A stretch of DNA of 64,000 bases, taken from the NCBI GenBank assembly GCA_041654095.1, contig JBAZED010000006.1, forward strand, positions 1-64,000, given 5' to 3'. Below are positions 1-6,924 of this stretch, piece by piece (within the stretch, counting starts at the first letter, position 1; each line of letters begins with the position of its first letter). The stretch comes from UBA1424 sp041654095 (GTDB taxonomy: Bacteria > Bacillota_I > Bacilli_A > RFN20 > CAG-826). A program made the translations under genes and the position numbers. A model generated the notes under the pieces. That model had not been told where the DNA came from, did no database searches, and worked only from the letters and a program-made list of their open reading frames with translations.

Positions 1-37
1 TGGGGTTTTGTGGGGTAGACGATAAAACCTATCAAAA

Positions 38-58
38 CTCTTAACTAAAAGGTGGGGT
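38..58 (+). repeat. Left terminal inverted repeat of the IS
   Basis: This 21-bp sequence begins ctcttaactaaaagg and ends ggggt. It is the exact reverse complement of 1461-1481. It sits 31 bp beyond the transposase stop codon. Confidence 0.85.
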
Positions 59-88
59 CATGGGCACGAGCAAAATCGCGCCCTTTTC

Positions 89-1363
89 TTATGGGCATTT
101 ATTGTATCTAAGCATAAGCAAACAGCGCTTTCTAAAACGTTCGAAATTTTGATAGCCGTATGCCGACTTGATTATCGTTTTAATGTGGTTATTCATGTTC
201 TCGGCGATGGCGTTCGTCAGGTTTTCTCCAGTCTGCCTTTTGACGAAAGCGTTAGCGATTTCGACTCGCCATTTTCGATAAGTTCTTCCGACAGCCTTAA
301 GGTCTTCGCATAGTGAATTAGCCAGGCGATCAGAAATCCAAACGATAAAGTCTTCAGCTTCTTCAAAAGTGAAGCTCTTCGAATACTTGAATAAATCTTG
401 AAGGACGTTATAGCCATTTAGTAAATCGTGATTGAGAAGAAGGCAGGCAAAAAGAAGATCGGAATAATGTATGACTTCGCCCGTTTTCTGATATGTATAT
501 GTTTTGTCAGGAATCTTCGACCTTCGGCAGAGAAAATACTTCCAATGCCCCTTCATGAAGTTGTATTCGACGCTTCCTTTTCTCGCCTCGGTGTTCATCG
601 TCCTGGTCCTGATGCGGTTGATGGCGTTAGTGAGCTGCGTGATGACATGGAATAAATCCACGACGTGAATAGCGGTAGGGAAATAGACATGCTTGATCGT
701 CGAATAACCATCATACATATCGCTTATAAATACTTTTACATGTGACCTTTCACTTTGTGAAATATTAGAGAAATATTCTCGTAAGTAAGCCATCTGCCGG
801 CTTTTGATGATATCGAGGACGGAGCGGTCCTGATAATCGACGAGGCAGCAGCAGTACTTCTGATCGAGCTCAGCGGAGAAATGAAATTCGTCGATGCATA
901 GCACCTTGGGTAGCGGGCTTCGAGGAACAAAGCGGACCCTCTCGTCAAACTGTTTGACGACATAGCCGTTGGATACTTGATATTTATTCGCGATGCCTTG
1001 AAAGGTCATCTTACGCGTGAAGTCGGCGAAGATGAGGTCCTTGGTCATATTCGAAGTATTTGCGCATCGCGAAATGCCCTTTAATCCGGGGGTGAAACTC
1101 CTGTGGCAATTCATGCATACGAACCTTACTTTCTTAACCCTTAGAATATCCTTGATGTTCTCGTTTTCGGAACAGTTGATTTCGACGTGGTGATAGCTTT
1201 TGATTTCCACGCGGCTAGAAGAGCAATGGGGGCACTTTCTCTCATCGGTTCTTTGCTCGGCGTAAAAGATGAATCCTCCTTCGGTGGCAATAGGATCGGT
1301 CTGAACATTCTTAAAATTGTCGGGATCGATACCGAGCCTCGATAAAAACGTGTTAAAATTCAT
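89..1363 (-). CDS. ISL3-family transposase
   Basis: This 424-aa protein should catalyse cut-and-paste movement of its own element. The N-terminus carries two Cys pairs (CPHC near residue 44, CMNC near 83) that form the zinc-finger DNA-binding head typical of ISL3 transposases. An HTH-like segment around residues 120-140 (FQGIANKYQVSNGYVVKQF) follows. The DDE catalytic core shows CIDEF near 158, a second Asp in FISDMYDGY near 214, and a C-terminal Glu in the segment NAIAENMNNHIK. ATG at 1363 is preceded by a good ribosome site (aaaggag). The frame is intact and full length, so the element may be active. Family assignment rests on motif order, and no close relative is named. Confidence 0.9.
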   Translation of the reverse strand: MNFNTFLSRLGIDPDNFKNVQTDPIATEGGFIFYAEQRTDERKCPHCSSSRVEIKSYHHVEINCSENENIKDILRVKKVRFVCMNCHRSFTPGLKGISRCANTSNMTKDLIFADFTRKMTFQGIANKYQVSNGYVVKQFDERVRFVPRSPLPKVLCIDEFHFSAELDQKYCCCLVDYQDRSVLDIIKSRQMAYLREYFSNISQSERSHVKVFISDMYDGYSTIKHVYFPTAIHVVDLFHVITQLTNAINRIRTRTMNTEARKGSVEYNFMKGHWKYFLCRRSKIPDKTYTYQKTGEVIHYSDLLFACLLLNHDLLNGYNVLQDLFKYSKSFTFEEAEDFIVWISDRLANSLCEDLKAVGRTYRKWRVEIANAFVKRQTGENLTNAIAENMNNHIKTIIKSAYGYQNFERFRKRCLLMLRYNKCP

Positions 1364-1429
1364 GTGGGTCTCCTTTGTTTTAATTTCAACAAAAATATTA
1401 TAAAGTGAGACCCTTTAAAGTGGGTAAAA

Positions 1430-1481
1430 CTCTTAAAACAATGGTGGGGATAAAAAAATCACCCCACCTTTTAGTTAAGAG
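1430..1481 (-). repeat. Right IS end: terminal repeat nested in a large hairpin
   Basis: The right terminal repeat (1461-1481) is adjacent to a partial inverted copy of itself (1430-1450), so the whole end can fold back. The core GGTGGGG (1443-1449) pairs with CCCCACC (1462-1468) across an A-rich loop. This hairpin lies upstream of the transposase start. Transcripts entering from outside would carry the stem followed by attgtttt, so it may act as a terminator or fold-back shield, as known for other insertion sequences that limit impinging transcription. The first part is observed and the role is inference. Confidence 0.6.
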
Positions 1482-1643
1482 AACCGGCTTTTCTTTTACC
1501 ACGAGCCCTCCAGAGGGCAAATAGCGCATGTTTCTCTTAGCGAGAAGTCAATTGGCGTACTGCGAGCGCATTATGCGTTCAAGCGCGCGCCCATGTGAGA
1601 AAAAGGCTGAGAAAAAAATTTGCAAAAATATTTAACAAAATGC
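1482..1643. other. Non-coding stretch between IS and operon promoter
   Basis: No open frame with a ribosome site is visible. Two short hairpins can be read: GCCCTC/GAGGGC (1505-1510 with 1513-1518) and TTCTC/GAGAA around 1532-1546. Neither is followed by a U-tract on either strand. The rest is featureless, with GCGC-rich words near 1570-1600. Nothing here is recognised as an RNA gene. Confidence 0.4.
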
Positions 1644-1672
1644 TTTACAGATAATATTGCATTCGCTATAAT
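1644..1672 (+). promoter_or_regulatory. Sigma-A promoter of the c-di-GMP riboswitch operon
   Basis: TTTACA at 1644-1649 and a perfect TATAAT at 1667-1672 are separated by exactly 17 bp. Transcription should start near 1679, directly at the 5' edge of the aptamer. This is one of the best promoter matches in the window. Confidence 0.85.
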
Positions 1673-1673
1673 C

Positions 1674-1755
1674 ACAAGTGCAAAAGGCAAAACCAGAGAA
1701 ATTTGGTGACGCAAAACTATAGGGCCTTCTAACGATGGTAGCCAGTTGCCAACAG
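1674..1755 (+). promoter_or_regulatory. Cyclic-di-GMP-I (GEMM) riboswitch aptamer
   Basis: The conserved blocks of the class I c-di-GMP aptamer appear in order. First comes GGCAAAACC (1686-1694). A small hairpin with a GAAA-containing loop (CCA gagaaat TGG) follows. Next is GACGCAAA (1708-1715), then a ctatagggcc arm, and finally GATGGTAGCC (1734-1743) and GTTGCC (1745-1750), which can pair back to GGCAA. This matches the GEMM consensus closely. The aptamer begins at the predicted transcription start and is followed by an operon containing an EAL phosphodiesterase, which fits the ligand. The distance to the first start codon is about 205 nt. Confidence 0.9.
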
Positions 1756-1807
1756 AATAAGACGACTAATCAATTCTGGGCAATTCTTGGTTAACATCGT
1801 TTTTATT
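1733..1807 (+). terminator. Riboswitch-controlled intrinsic terminator (expression platform)
   Basis: The aptamer 3' half, CGATGGTAGCCAG (1733-1745) plus TTGCC (1746-1750), can pair with GGCAA (1779-1783) and TTGGTTAACATCG (1787-1799). This gives about 18 base pairs with one mismatch, two wobbles and a 3-nt bulge, followed at once by TTTTTATT (1800-1807). The terminator uses bases that the ligand-bound aptamer needs, so the two folds exclude each other. Ligand binding should prevent termination, which predicts an ON switch. The pairing is read directly from sequence and the direction of control is inference. Confidence 0.75.
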
Positions 1808-1960
1808 CTCAGAGGGACTCCTGACCTACGATAGTTAGGAGATGGCATTAGCATCGACGACCGTAGCGAGTAATGAACGCGAACGTCACGAAGTGCATTA
1901 GCAAAGCATCATGAGATGTCTTCTTTAAGACTACACAATAAGGGAAGGAGGTAATCGAAG
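1808..1960 (+). other. Structured 5' leader between terminator and first gene
   Basis: About 150 nt of leader follow the terminator. An 8-bp hairpin with one wobble is present: CTCCTGAC (1818-1825) with GTTAGGAG (1834-1841). The 9-mer gcattagca occurs twice (1845-1853 and 1895-1903), and GTCTT/AAGAC can form a small stem just before the ribosome site. The ribosome site aaggagg lies near 1945-1951. No second c-di-GMP aptamer core is visible, and the purpose of this segment is unknown. Confidence 0.45.
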
Positions 1961-3118
1961 TTGCGCAATATCGATCTCGAGAACGAAGTCGCCAATAACC
2001 GAAAACGTAAAAAACGAGCCGTTATATGGGCTACAATTTCTTCGAGTGTATTAGCAATCTTCGTCATTATCTCTTACTTAGGTTGGACTGTCGGTGAATA
2101 TTTAGCTAACGTGACGACGATTACTTTCAACGATCAATCGGATGAAGTGGGCATTACGGAAGTCGGCTTTCGAGTCGCATCCGCCATCCCACAGGCCGAT
2201 CAAGAGAAGTATGAGCTCGCCGCCGATAACTTCGCGATAGGTGGTGAGGGTTATGTTTACTGGACCTCAAATACTGTGTCCGGACAAACCCTTCGTTACA
2301 TCATCAATCACACTGGTTACTCGAAGAACAACAGCGTTTTACCGATGACATCCAAGCGGTTTGTGAAAGGCGATCCGATCGTTCTCTATGCCGAACCCGC
2401 CACGAACAGCGTCTATCCCCACTGTGTGCAGGATACCCCTGCGTCTAAAGACGATTACGTAGCATTCACTCTCCTATTTCGCGTCGCCAAATACGTTTCA
2501 GAGACGCAGACGATCGGAGCTGCCGACTATGGCATCTTCATCGGCAAAGACATTCAATTTTACGGAAGCACTGATATTCAAAAAGCATTGCGTTTCGGTT
2601 TTGAGAGCTCTTTGACCTCTGACATCGTAAGTCCCGGCCGAAATGCTGCAGGAGAAATCGCCGTCGGTGGACCGCTCGACTTGGACCGCAACGGTTATTA
2701 TGATTCGACTCCCGAAGGGGCTCGGCTCAATCCCGAAGATTCCGAAGGGGCGAAGTATGAAATCGCCTATGGCGATTTTATTAATCCACTACAAGATAGT
2801 GACTGGGGCCCAGTCACAACCGAAGCTATTCCGGCTTCGGACGATGAAGAATTATCCTTTTACCACGCCGGTACGGCGGCGGGTGTCCGTCCGTTAGTCA
2901 ATTACATTCCCGCGATTCAAAACATCAACTCATTCGACGCTTATAAAGCCGACAACGAGGCAAGTGCGCCGATGGGGTTCACCAACGCAAAAGGCGTTGC
3001 TGAAATTACCTTTACAATGTGGTTAGAGGGCTGGGATCCTTCATCCGGAGATCATCTCCGCGACAAATCTTTTGGGGCCAATTTACGCTTTACGGCTGCG
3101 ACAGACGTCGAAGCGTAA
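1961..3118 (+). CDS. SipW/TasA-like secreted surface protein (putative)
   Basis: This 385-aa exported protein has a TTG start with a strong ribosome site (ggaaggagg, 9-nt spacing). The N-terminus is a long signal/anchor: about 19 residues with a basic cluster RKRKKR, then a hydrophobic segment (residues 20-42) and a possible cleavage area near EYLAN (46-50). The mature part is Asp/Gly/Ser/Thr-rich and has two Cys. The C-terminus WLEGWD (354-359) followed by an alternating hydrophobic tail ending LRFTA resembles the end of SipW-dependent TasA/camelysin-like proteins. This is a remote resemblance, not a firm family match. The encoded SipW-type peptidase in the same operon supports it as the cleaved substrate. 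It is first in the operon, as expected for an abundant structural subunit of a fibre or adhesin. Confidence 0.55.
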   Translation: MRNIDLENEVANNRKRKKRAVIWATISSSVLAIFVIISYLGWTVGEYLANVTTITFNDQSDEVGITEVGFRVASAIPQADQEKYELAADNFAIGGEGYVYWTSNTVSGQTLRYIINHTGYSKNNSVLPMTSKRFVKGDPIVLYAEPATNSVYPHCVQDTPASKDDYVAFTLLFRVAKYVSETQTIGAADYGIFIGKDIQFYGSTDIQKALRFGFESSLTSDIVSPGRNAAGEIAVGGPLDLDRNGYYDSTPEGARLNPEDSEGAKYEIAYGDFINPLQDSDWGPVTTEAIPASDDEELSFYHAGTAAGVRPLVNYIPAIQNINSFDAYKADNEASAPMGFTNAKGVAEITFTMWLEGWDPSSGDHLRDKSFGANLRFTAATDVEA

Positions 3119-3133
3119 AAAAGATTCTTATCG

Positions 3134-3148
3134 AGCGCGTAATGCGCT
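3134..3148 (+). other. Intergenic hairpin after the surface-protein gene
   Basis: AGCGC (3134-3138) and GCGCT (3144-3148) form a stem with a GTAAT loop, followed by an A/T-rich but not U-only stretch. It could set relative expression of the first gene against the rest of the operon, by partial termination or by stabilising an upstream processed mRNA. Only the palindrome is certain. Confidence 0.35.
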
Positions 3149-3177
3149 AATATTTATTAATAAGGTAATTTAAAATA

Positions 3178-4704
3178 ATGAGTGCATTCTTTAATTTCAT
3201 ACGCGAAACCTTTGAAGCGGTATTCCGAAATATCGGCCGCTTTTTTGTTACCGTCTTCGCCGAACCGTGGATCGGTTTTGGCAGCGATTTTAGCGAATAT
3301 GGACTCATTTATTCAACTTACAGCCCCAACTTTGAGGCCGGCGGCTGGATTCTCTATGTCATCTTCATCATCTTAGTCGTCGCTCTATTCGCCTCAATTG
3401 GTTACTTCATCTATTACATCATTCGAAAAGCGGTTTTTCTCAATAACCGCCGCGTCACGAAAGAGCGGTTGGTCGAGGAAGTGCAAAAGCTCAATAAAGA
3501 GCTCTTCTTGGCGATTCAAGAGAAAAACGAGATTCTCAAACTCAAAGCTGAGACATTTGGCATCGGCCCAGAGGGTAAATCAACCGATGTTTCCGAAAAT
3601 GAGCGCCGCGTCATGGAAGCCTTTCCGAAACTCGGGGCGATCGACAAGCAATACATCGGCGCAGACACAACTATTGTTGTGCCTCCTTCCGATTTAGGCT
3701 TGAGCCTCGAACAATTAGTGCTCCGCTTTCAAAAATTCGCCGCTTCTCAACTCGGCCTTCACTATGATCTGCACGTCATCCGCACGTTCTTCTCAGCTTT
3801 AGGAACGACGAAATTCATCATTCTCGAGGGTATTTCCGGAACGGGCAAAACCTCGCTTCCTTATGCCGTCGGTAAATTTTTTAAGCGCGATGTGACCATC
3901 TGCTCGGTTCAGCCTTCGTGGCGCGAACGCACCGAAATGCTCGGCTACTTTAATGAATTTACGAAGAAGTTTAATGAAACTGAATTCTTGAGGGCAATCT
4001 ACGAAGCCGCTTATCGCGAAGATAACAACATCATCGTCCTCGATGAGATGAACCTCGCGCGTGTCGAATATTATTTCGCCGATTTTCTGTCGATCATGGA
4101 GATGCCGGTTCATGATGAATGGAAAATCGAAGTGACGCGCACCGCCGACAACATGAATCCGAAAAAGCTTCAAGGCGGCAAGCTCTTGCTGACGCAAAAT
4201 ATCTGGTTTGTCGGCACGGCTAACAACGACGATTCAACCTTTACCATCACCGATAAAGTCTACGACCGGGCCATCAGCATCAGCTTAAGCGATAAAGGCG
4301 AGACGGTTGATACGGAGTACACCGAAGGTGTGTTTATGCCATATGCCTATCTCGCCAAACTCTTCGAACAAGCCCTGTCCAATTATCCGATTTCGAAGAC
4401 AAATCTCGCCAAGTTTGAAAAGCTCGACAAAATTATCGCCGACCGGTTTCGGATTGCTTTTGGCAATCGTATCATCAAACAAATGCGCTCGTTCGTCGCC
4501 AACTTCGTCGCTTGCGGGGGAACGGAAATCGACGCTCTCGATTTCATGTTCTCGTCAAAGGTCCTAAAAAAATTCACGAGCCTCAATTTAGCCTTTATGC
4601 ACGATGAGCTTAATGACCTCTCGAGCGAGCTTGATAAACTGTTCGGTAAAGGAGCCTTCTGGCAATCGCAAAAGGTTATCTCTGATTACTTGAAAATTTC
4701 GTAG
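3178..4704 (+). CDS. Membrane-anchored McrB-like AAA+ ATPase
   Basis: This 508-aa protein has a hydrophobic/amphipathic N-terminus (about 4-34), a clear transmembrane helix (about 56-88), a short coiled coil (about 95-125) and a C-terminal AAA+ domain. Walker A is GISGTGKTS (near 219). Walker B with the McrB-like continuation is VLDEMNLARVEYYF (near 287), and WFVGTANNDDS (near 342) resembles the McrB GTMN-type sensor region. Together these place it in the McrB/dynein-like AAA_5 group. McrB proteins normally power nucleic-acid restriction with McrC. Here the ATPase is tied to the membrane and sits between a secreted protein and a signal peptidase, suggesting envelope work instead. The ribosome site is weak (aagg about 12 nt before ATG). 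The fold is confident, and the function is not known. Confidence 0.8.
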   Translation: MSAFFNFIRETFEAVFRNIGRFFVTVFAEPWIGFGSDFSEYGLIYSTYSPNFEAGGWILYVIFIILVVALFASIGYFIYYIIRKAVFLNNRRVTKERLVEEVQKLNKELFLAIQEKNEILKLKAETFGIGPEGKSTDVSENERRVMEAFPKLGAIDKQYIGADTTIVVPPSDLGLSLEQLVLRFQKFAASQLGLHYDLHVIRTFFSALGTTKFIILEGISGTGKTSLPYAVGKFFKRDVTICSVQPSWRERTEMLGYFNEFTKKFNETEFLRAIYEAAYREDNNIIVLDEMNLARVEYYFADFLSIMEMPVHDEWKIEVTRTADNMNPKKLQGGKLLLTQNIWFVGTANNDDSTFTITDKVYDRAISISLSDKGETVDTEYTEGVFMPYAYLAKLFEQALSNYPISKTNLAKFEKLDKIIADRFRIAFGNRIIKQMRSFVANFVACGGTEIDALDFMFSSKVLKKFTSLNLAFMHDELNDLSSELDKLFGKGAFWQSQKVISDYLKIS

Positions 4705-4724
4705 AGAGGAGATGATCGGAAGTT

Positions 4725-6125
4725 ATGGCTAAACCAAAAGATGAGGCCACTCTCAGCACTCCTCAAACGATTGCTAAACTAAAAAAGAAATACGTGTCGC
4801 GTCTTGAGCGAATGGCTAGCAACGACGCGGATTTTCTTTTATTACTCCAAACTTTTGCGAATGCCAAAAACACCTATTCCGGCGTCAGCCGCCGCGAAAT
4901 AAAAAGCTATTCGGAAGATTTCATCACCGAGATCGAAAACACGCTGCCTTCATTAGAAGCAATCGTCAATGATCCGCGTCGCTTCATCAAGGAAGAGGCC
5001 GAAATCGTCGGTGTCGAAAAAGCCCGGAAGATCACCCAACGCTCCGTCGAGCACATGGCGCAGCACACCGAAAATATCCGCTCAGTCACCAACGACGGAG
5101 CCATCGATCCTAAAAAGGTTCTCAACATGTTCATCGATGATGAACTGAAAATTTATGAGAACCGGTTTATCATGACTCTCGTCCGGCGTTTGCAAGCTTT
5201 CGTCGAACTCCGCTACAAATATATTTTTGAGCATAGCGATACGCGCAACAGCGACGTTATCAGCGTCGCCTCGGAAGTTAAAATCGGCGAAGTCACCTAC
5301 GAATACGAAGCGAAGATGAAAATCATCGTTCCTTCCGATGACGACGGGCACCGCGAGACTAATAAGAAGTTGCTGGACCGCCTATTGCTAGCGCGCAAGC
5401 GCATCACTTATCTCTCGACTTCTCGCTTTATGCTCGAGATGCGCAAGGCGACGCCGGTCTCCGATCCGGTTTCGCAGACGAATATCATGCGCCTGAATTA
5501 CGACTATCAAAACGCCTATAAACTGTGGGTCTTTATCAATCGATACGATGTTTTGGGTATCGATTACAAATTCACGCAGCAAAAAGTCGACTTCGATAAA
5601 ACCTATATGACGAACTTGCACATGAATGCGATCGGCGCCTATCTAACCTTCAAAACCGATCATTCAGTCCTGCCGGATAAAGATGCAAAACAATACGTTT
5701 ACAAACCGCGCTTCAAAGAAATTAAACTCGATTATGACATGACTGACGACCGCTTGTTCGGCCAAGGCAAAGCGTTTGGCGTCGAAGCAAAAAAGGAGTC
5801 GCAAGCGATGATCGAAGCTCGCGAGAGGCGCAAGCAGCAAGTTGAAGAGCGGCGCCGCAAACGCGAAGAAGATAAAGTCAAAGCAAAAGAATTAGCACTC
5901 CTTAAGCGCGAACAGGCCAAGAAGCTGGCTCTTCAAAAAACTCTGGAACAAAAAGAAAGAGAAAAGTTTAAGAAGTTGGCCTTGCAAGACAAAAAGCGCA
6001 AAGCCGCTTTGGATGCCGCTGAGAAGAAGCGCGTGGAAAAAATACGCCGCGACGAAGAGAAAAAATTGCTTAAAGCGCGCGAACAAGTGCGCTTGATGGC
6101 TGAAAAGCGCCGCAAGAAAGAATAG
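4725..6125 (+). CDS. McrC/DUF2357-like partner with long charged coiled coil
   Basis: This 466-aa soluble protein has no signal peptide. The segment around residues 105-165 (HTENIRSVTNDG, then YENRFIMTLVRRL near 143) resembles the DUF2357 region found in proteins paired with McrB-type ATPases. This is remembered family similarity and was not tested by search. The PD-(D/E)XK nuclease usually expected at the C-terminus is not visible. Residues from about 360 to the end are a Lys/Arg/Glu-rich helical coiled coil. The gene follows the AAA+ gene by 20 nt with a ribosome site (gaggag), so the two are probably partners, the ATPase being the motor and this protein an adaptor or scaffold. It could also be an unrelated structural protein. 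Confidence 0.5.
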   Translation: MAKPKDEATLSTPQTIAKLKKKYVSRLERMASNDADFLLLLQTFANAKNTYSGVSRREIKSYSEDFITEIENTLPSLEAIVNDPRRFIKEEAEIVGVEKARKITQRSVEHMAQHTENIRSVTNDGAIDPKKVLNMFIDDELKIYENRFIMTLVRRLQAFVELRYKYIFEHSDTRNSDVISVASEVKIGEVTYEYEAKMKIIVPSDDDGHRETNKKLLDRLLLARKRITYLSTSRFMLEMRKATPVSDPVSQTNIMRLNYDYQNAYKLWVFINRYDVLGIDYKFTQQKVDFDKTYMTNLHMNAIGAYLTFKTDHSVLPDKDAKQYVYKPRFKEIKLDYDMTDDRLFGQGKAFGVEAKKESQAMIEARERRKQQVEERRRKREEDKVKAKELALLKREQAKKLALQKTLEQKEREKFKKLALQDKKRKAALDAAEKKRVEKIRRDEEKKLLKAREQVRLMAEKRRKKE

Positions 6126-6132
6126 TTGACGT

Positions 6133-6924
6133 ATGGAAGAAGTCATTGCGAAACAAAAACCAATCAAGAAGAAAAAGAGCATTCTCGGCAAGATATTCAC
6201 GATTGTCGTCGGAGCTTTTGTCGGACTGCTTTTAATCATGCAGATCACCGGAGCAATTACCGCCCAGAGCAATTACGGCGTCCAGCGCTTCGGCGATTAC
6301 CAGATCTTGGTCGTTTTGACAGATTCCATGGAACCATCTCTCAAAGTCGGAGAGGGAATCGTCGTCAAGAAGACACCGCTTAATGAAATTAAGGCTTCGA
6401 CGACCATCGAAGCTCAAGACGGAGATATATTGACCTTTTTCCGCACGGATGACAATGTGATAGTAACGCACCGCGTCATCGAAATATTGCCACAGGGGGA
6501 CGGCACTTTTGATTTTAAGACCTTGGGCGATAACCTCAATGCCCAGACTTGTCCGGTCGGTGGCTGCGACCCCGTTCTCAATGCCGACTATGTCGAAGGC
6601 CAATACGTCTTAGGCAAAGTCGTGGGTCAGAGCGTTGCCTTCGGGCAGTTCTTTCGCATCGTGGCCAATCCCATCGCCATCGCCGTCGTGGCCGTCGTAC
6701 CACTCCTCTATGTTTTCATCTCATCAGTGTTTGATGTTATTAAACAGAGTAAAATGAAAGATGAGGCTGTTACCGATGAGGACATCGATGAATTCGAAGT
6801 GATCAAGCAGCAAGAGAAATTGCGGCTCCTCATCGAGATGGAAAAAGAGAGATTACGCCAAGAGCGCGTCGATAAAACACCGGATGAAACGGTAGACAAG
6901 GAGGCTCAAAAAGATGGAAAATAA
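6133..6924 (+). CDS. Signal peptidase I, SipW/ER type
   Basis: This 263-aa membrane serine protease of family S26 has an N-terminal transmembrane helix (about 19-40). The catalytic Ser65 lies in TDSMEPS, His113 in VTHRVIE replaces the Lys of ordinary bacterial LepB, and the GDN box is at 132-134. A second helix spans about 178-200. Ser/His use and a C-terminal membrane helix are features of SipW, archaeal and ER signal peptidases. The cytoplasmic tail (about 205-263) is long and highly charged. It starts 7 nt after the coiled-coil gene with a weak ribosome site, and its end overlaps the next gene by 11 nt. SipW enzymes process a few dedicated substrates such as TasA, so the first gene of this operon is the obvious candidate. 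Confidence 0.88.
   Translation: MEEVIAKQKPIKKKKSILGKIFTIVVGAFVGLLLIMQITGAITAQSNYGVQRFGDYQILVVLTDSMEPSLKVGEGIVVKKTPLNEIKASTTIEAQDGDILTFFRTDDNVIVTHRVIEILPQGDGTFDFKTLGDNLNAQTCPVGGCDPVLNADYVEGQYVLGKVVGQSVAFGQFFRIVANPIAIAVVAVVPLLYVFISSVFDVIKQSKMKDEAVTDEDIDEFEVIKQQEKLRLLIEMEKERLRQERVDKTPDETVDKEAQKDGK

Larger units (their letters stand above)
38..1481 (-). mobile_element. ISL3-family insertion sequence, apparently complete
   Basis: A single transposase gene is bounded by perfect 21-bp terminal inverted repeats (38-58 and 1461-1481), giving an element of about 1.44 kb, a normal size for the ISL3 (IS204/IS1001/IS1165) family. No target duplication could be confirmed: the 8 bases outside the left repeat (tatcaaaa) do not match those outside the right (aaccggct), so the exact boundary may be a few bases off or the duplication has decayed. 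The element lies upstream of the c-di-GMP-controlled operon, with its transposase reading away from that operon, and does not interrupt a recognisable gene. Confidence 0.85.

Noticed and set aside
30..1489. Target-site duplication of the IS
   Set aside because: The 8 bases flanking each terminal repeat differ (tatcaaaa versus aaccggct).
1808..1960. Second c-di-GMP aptamer in tandem
   Set aside because: The leader has hairpins and a repeat but lacks the GEMM core words (GGCAAACC, GACGCAAA, ATGGTAGCC).
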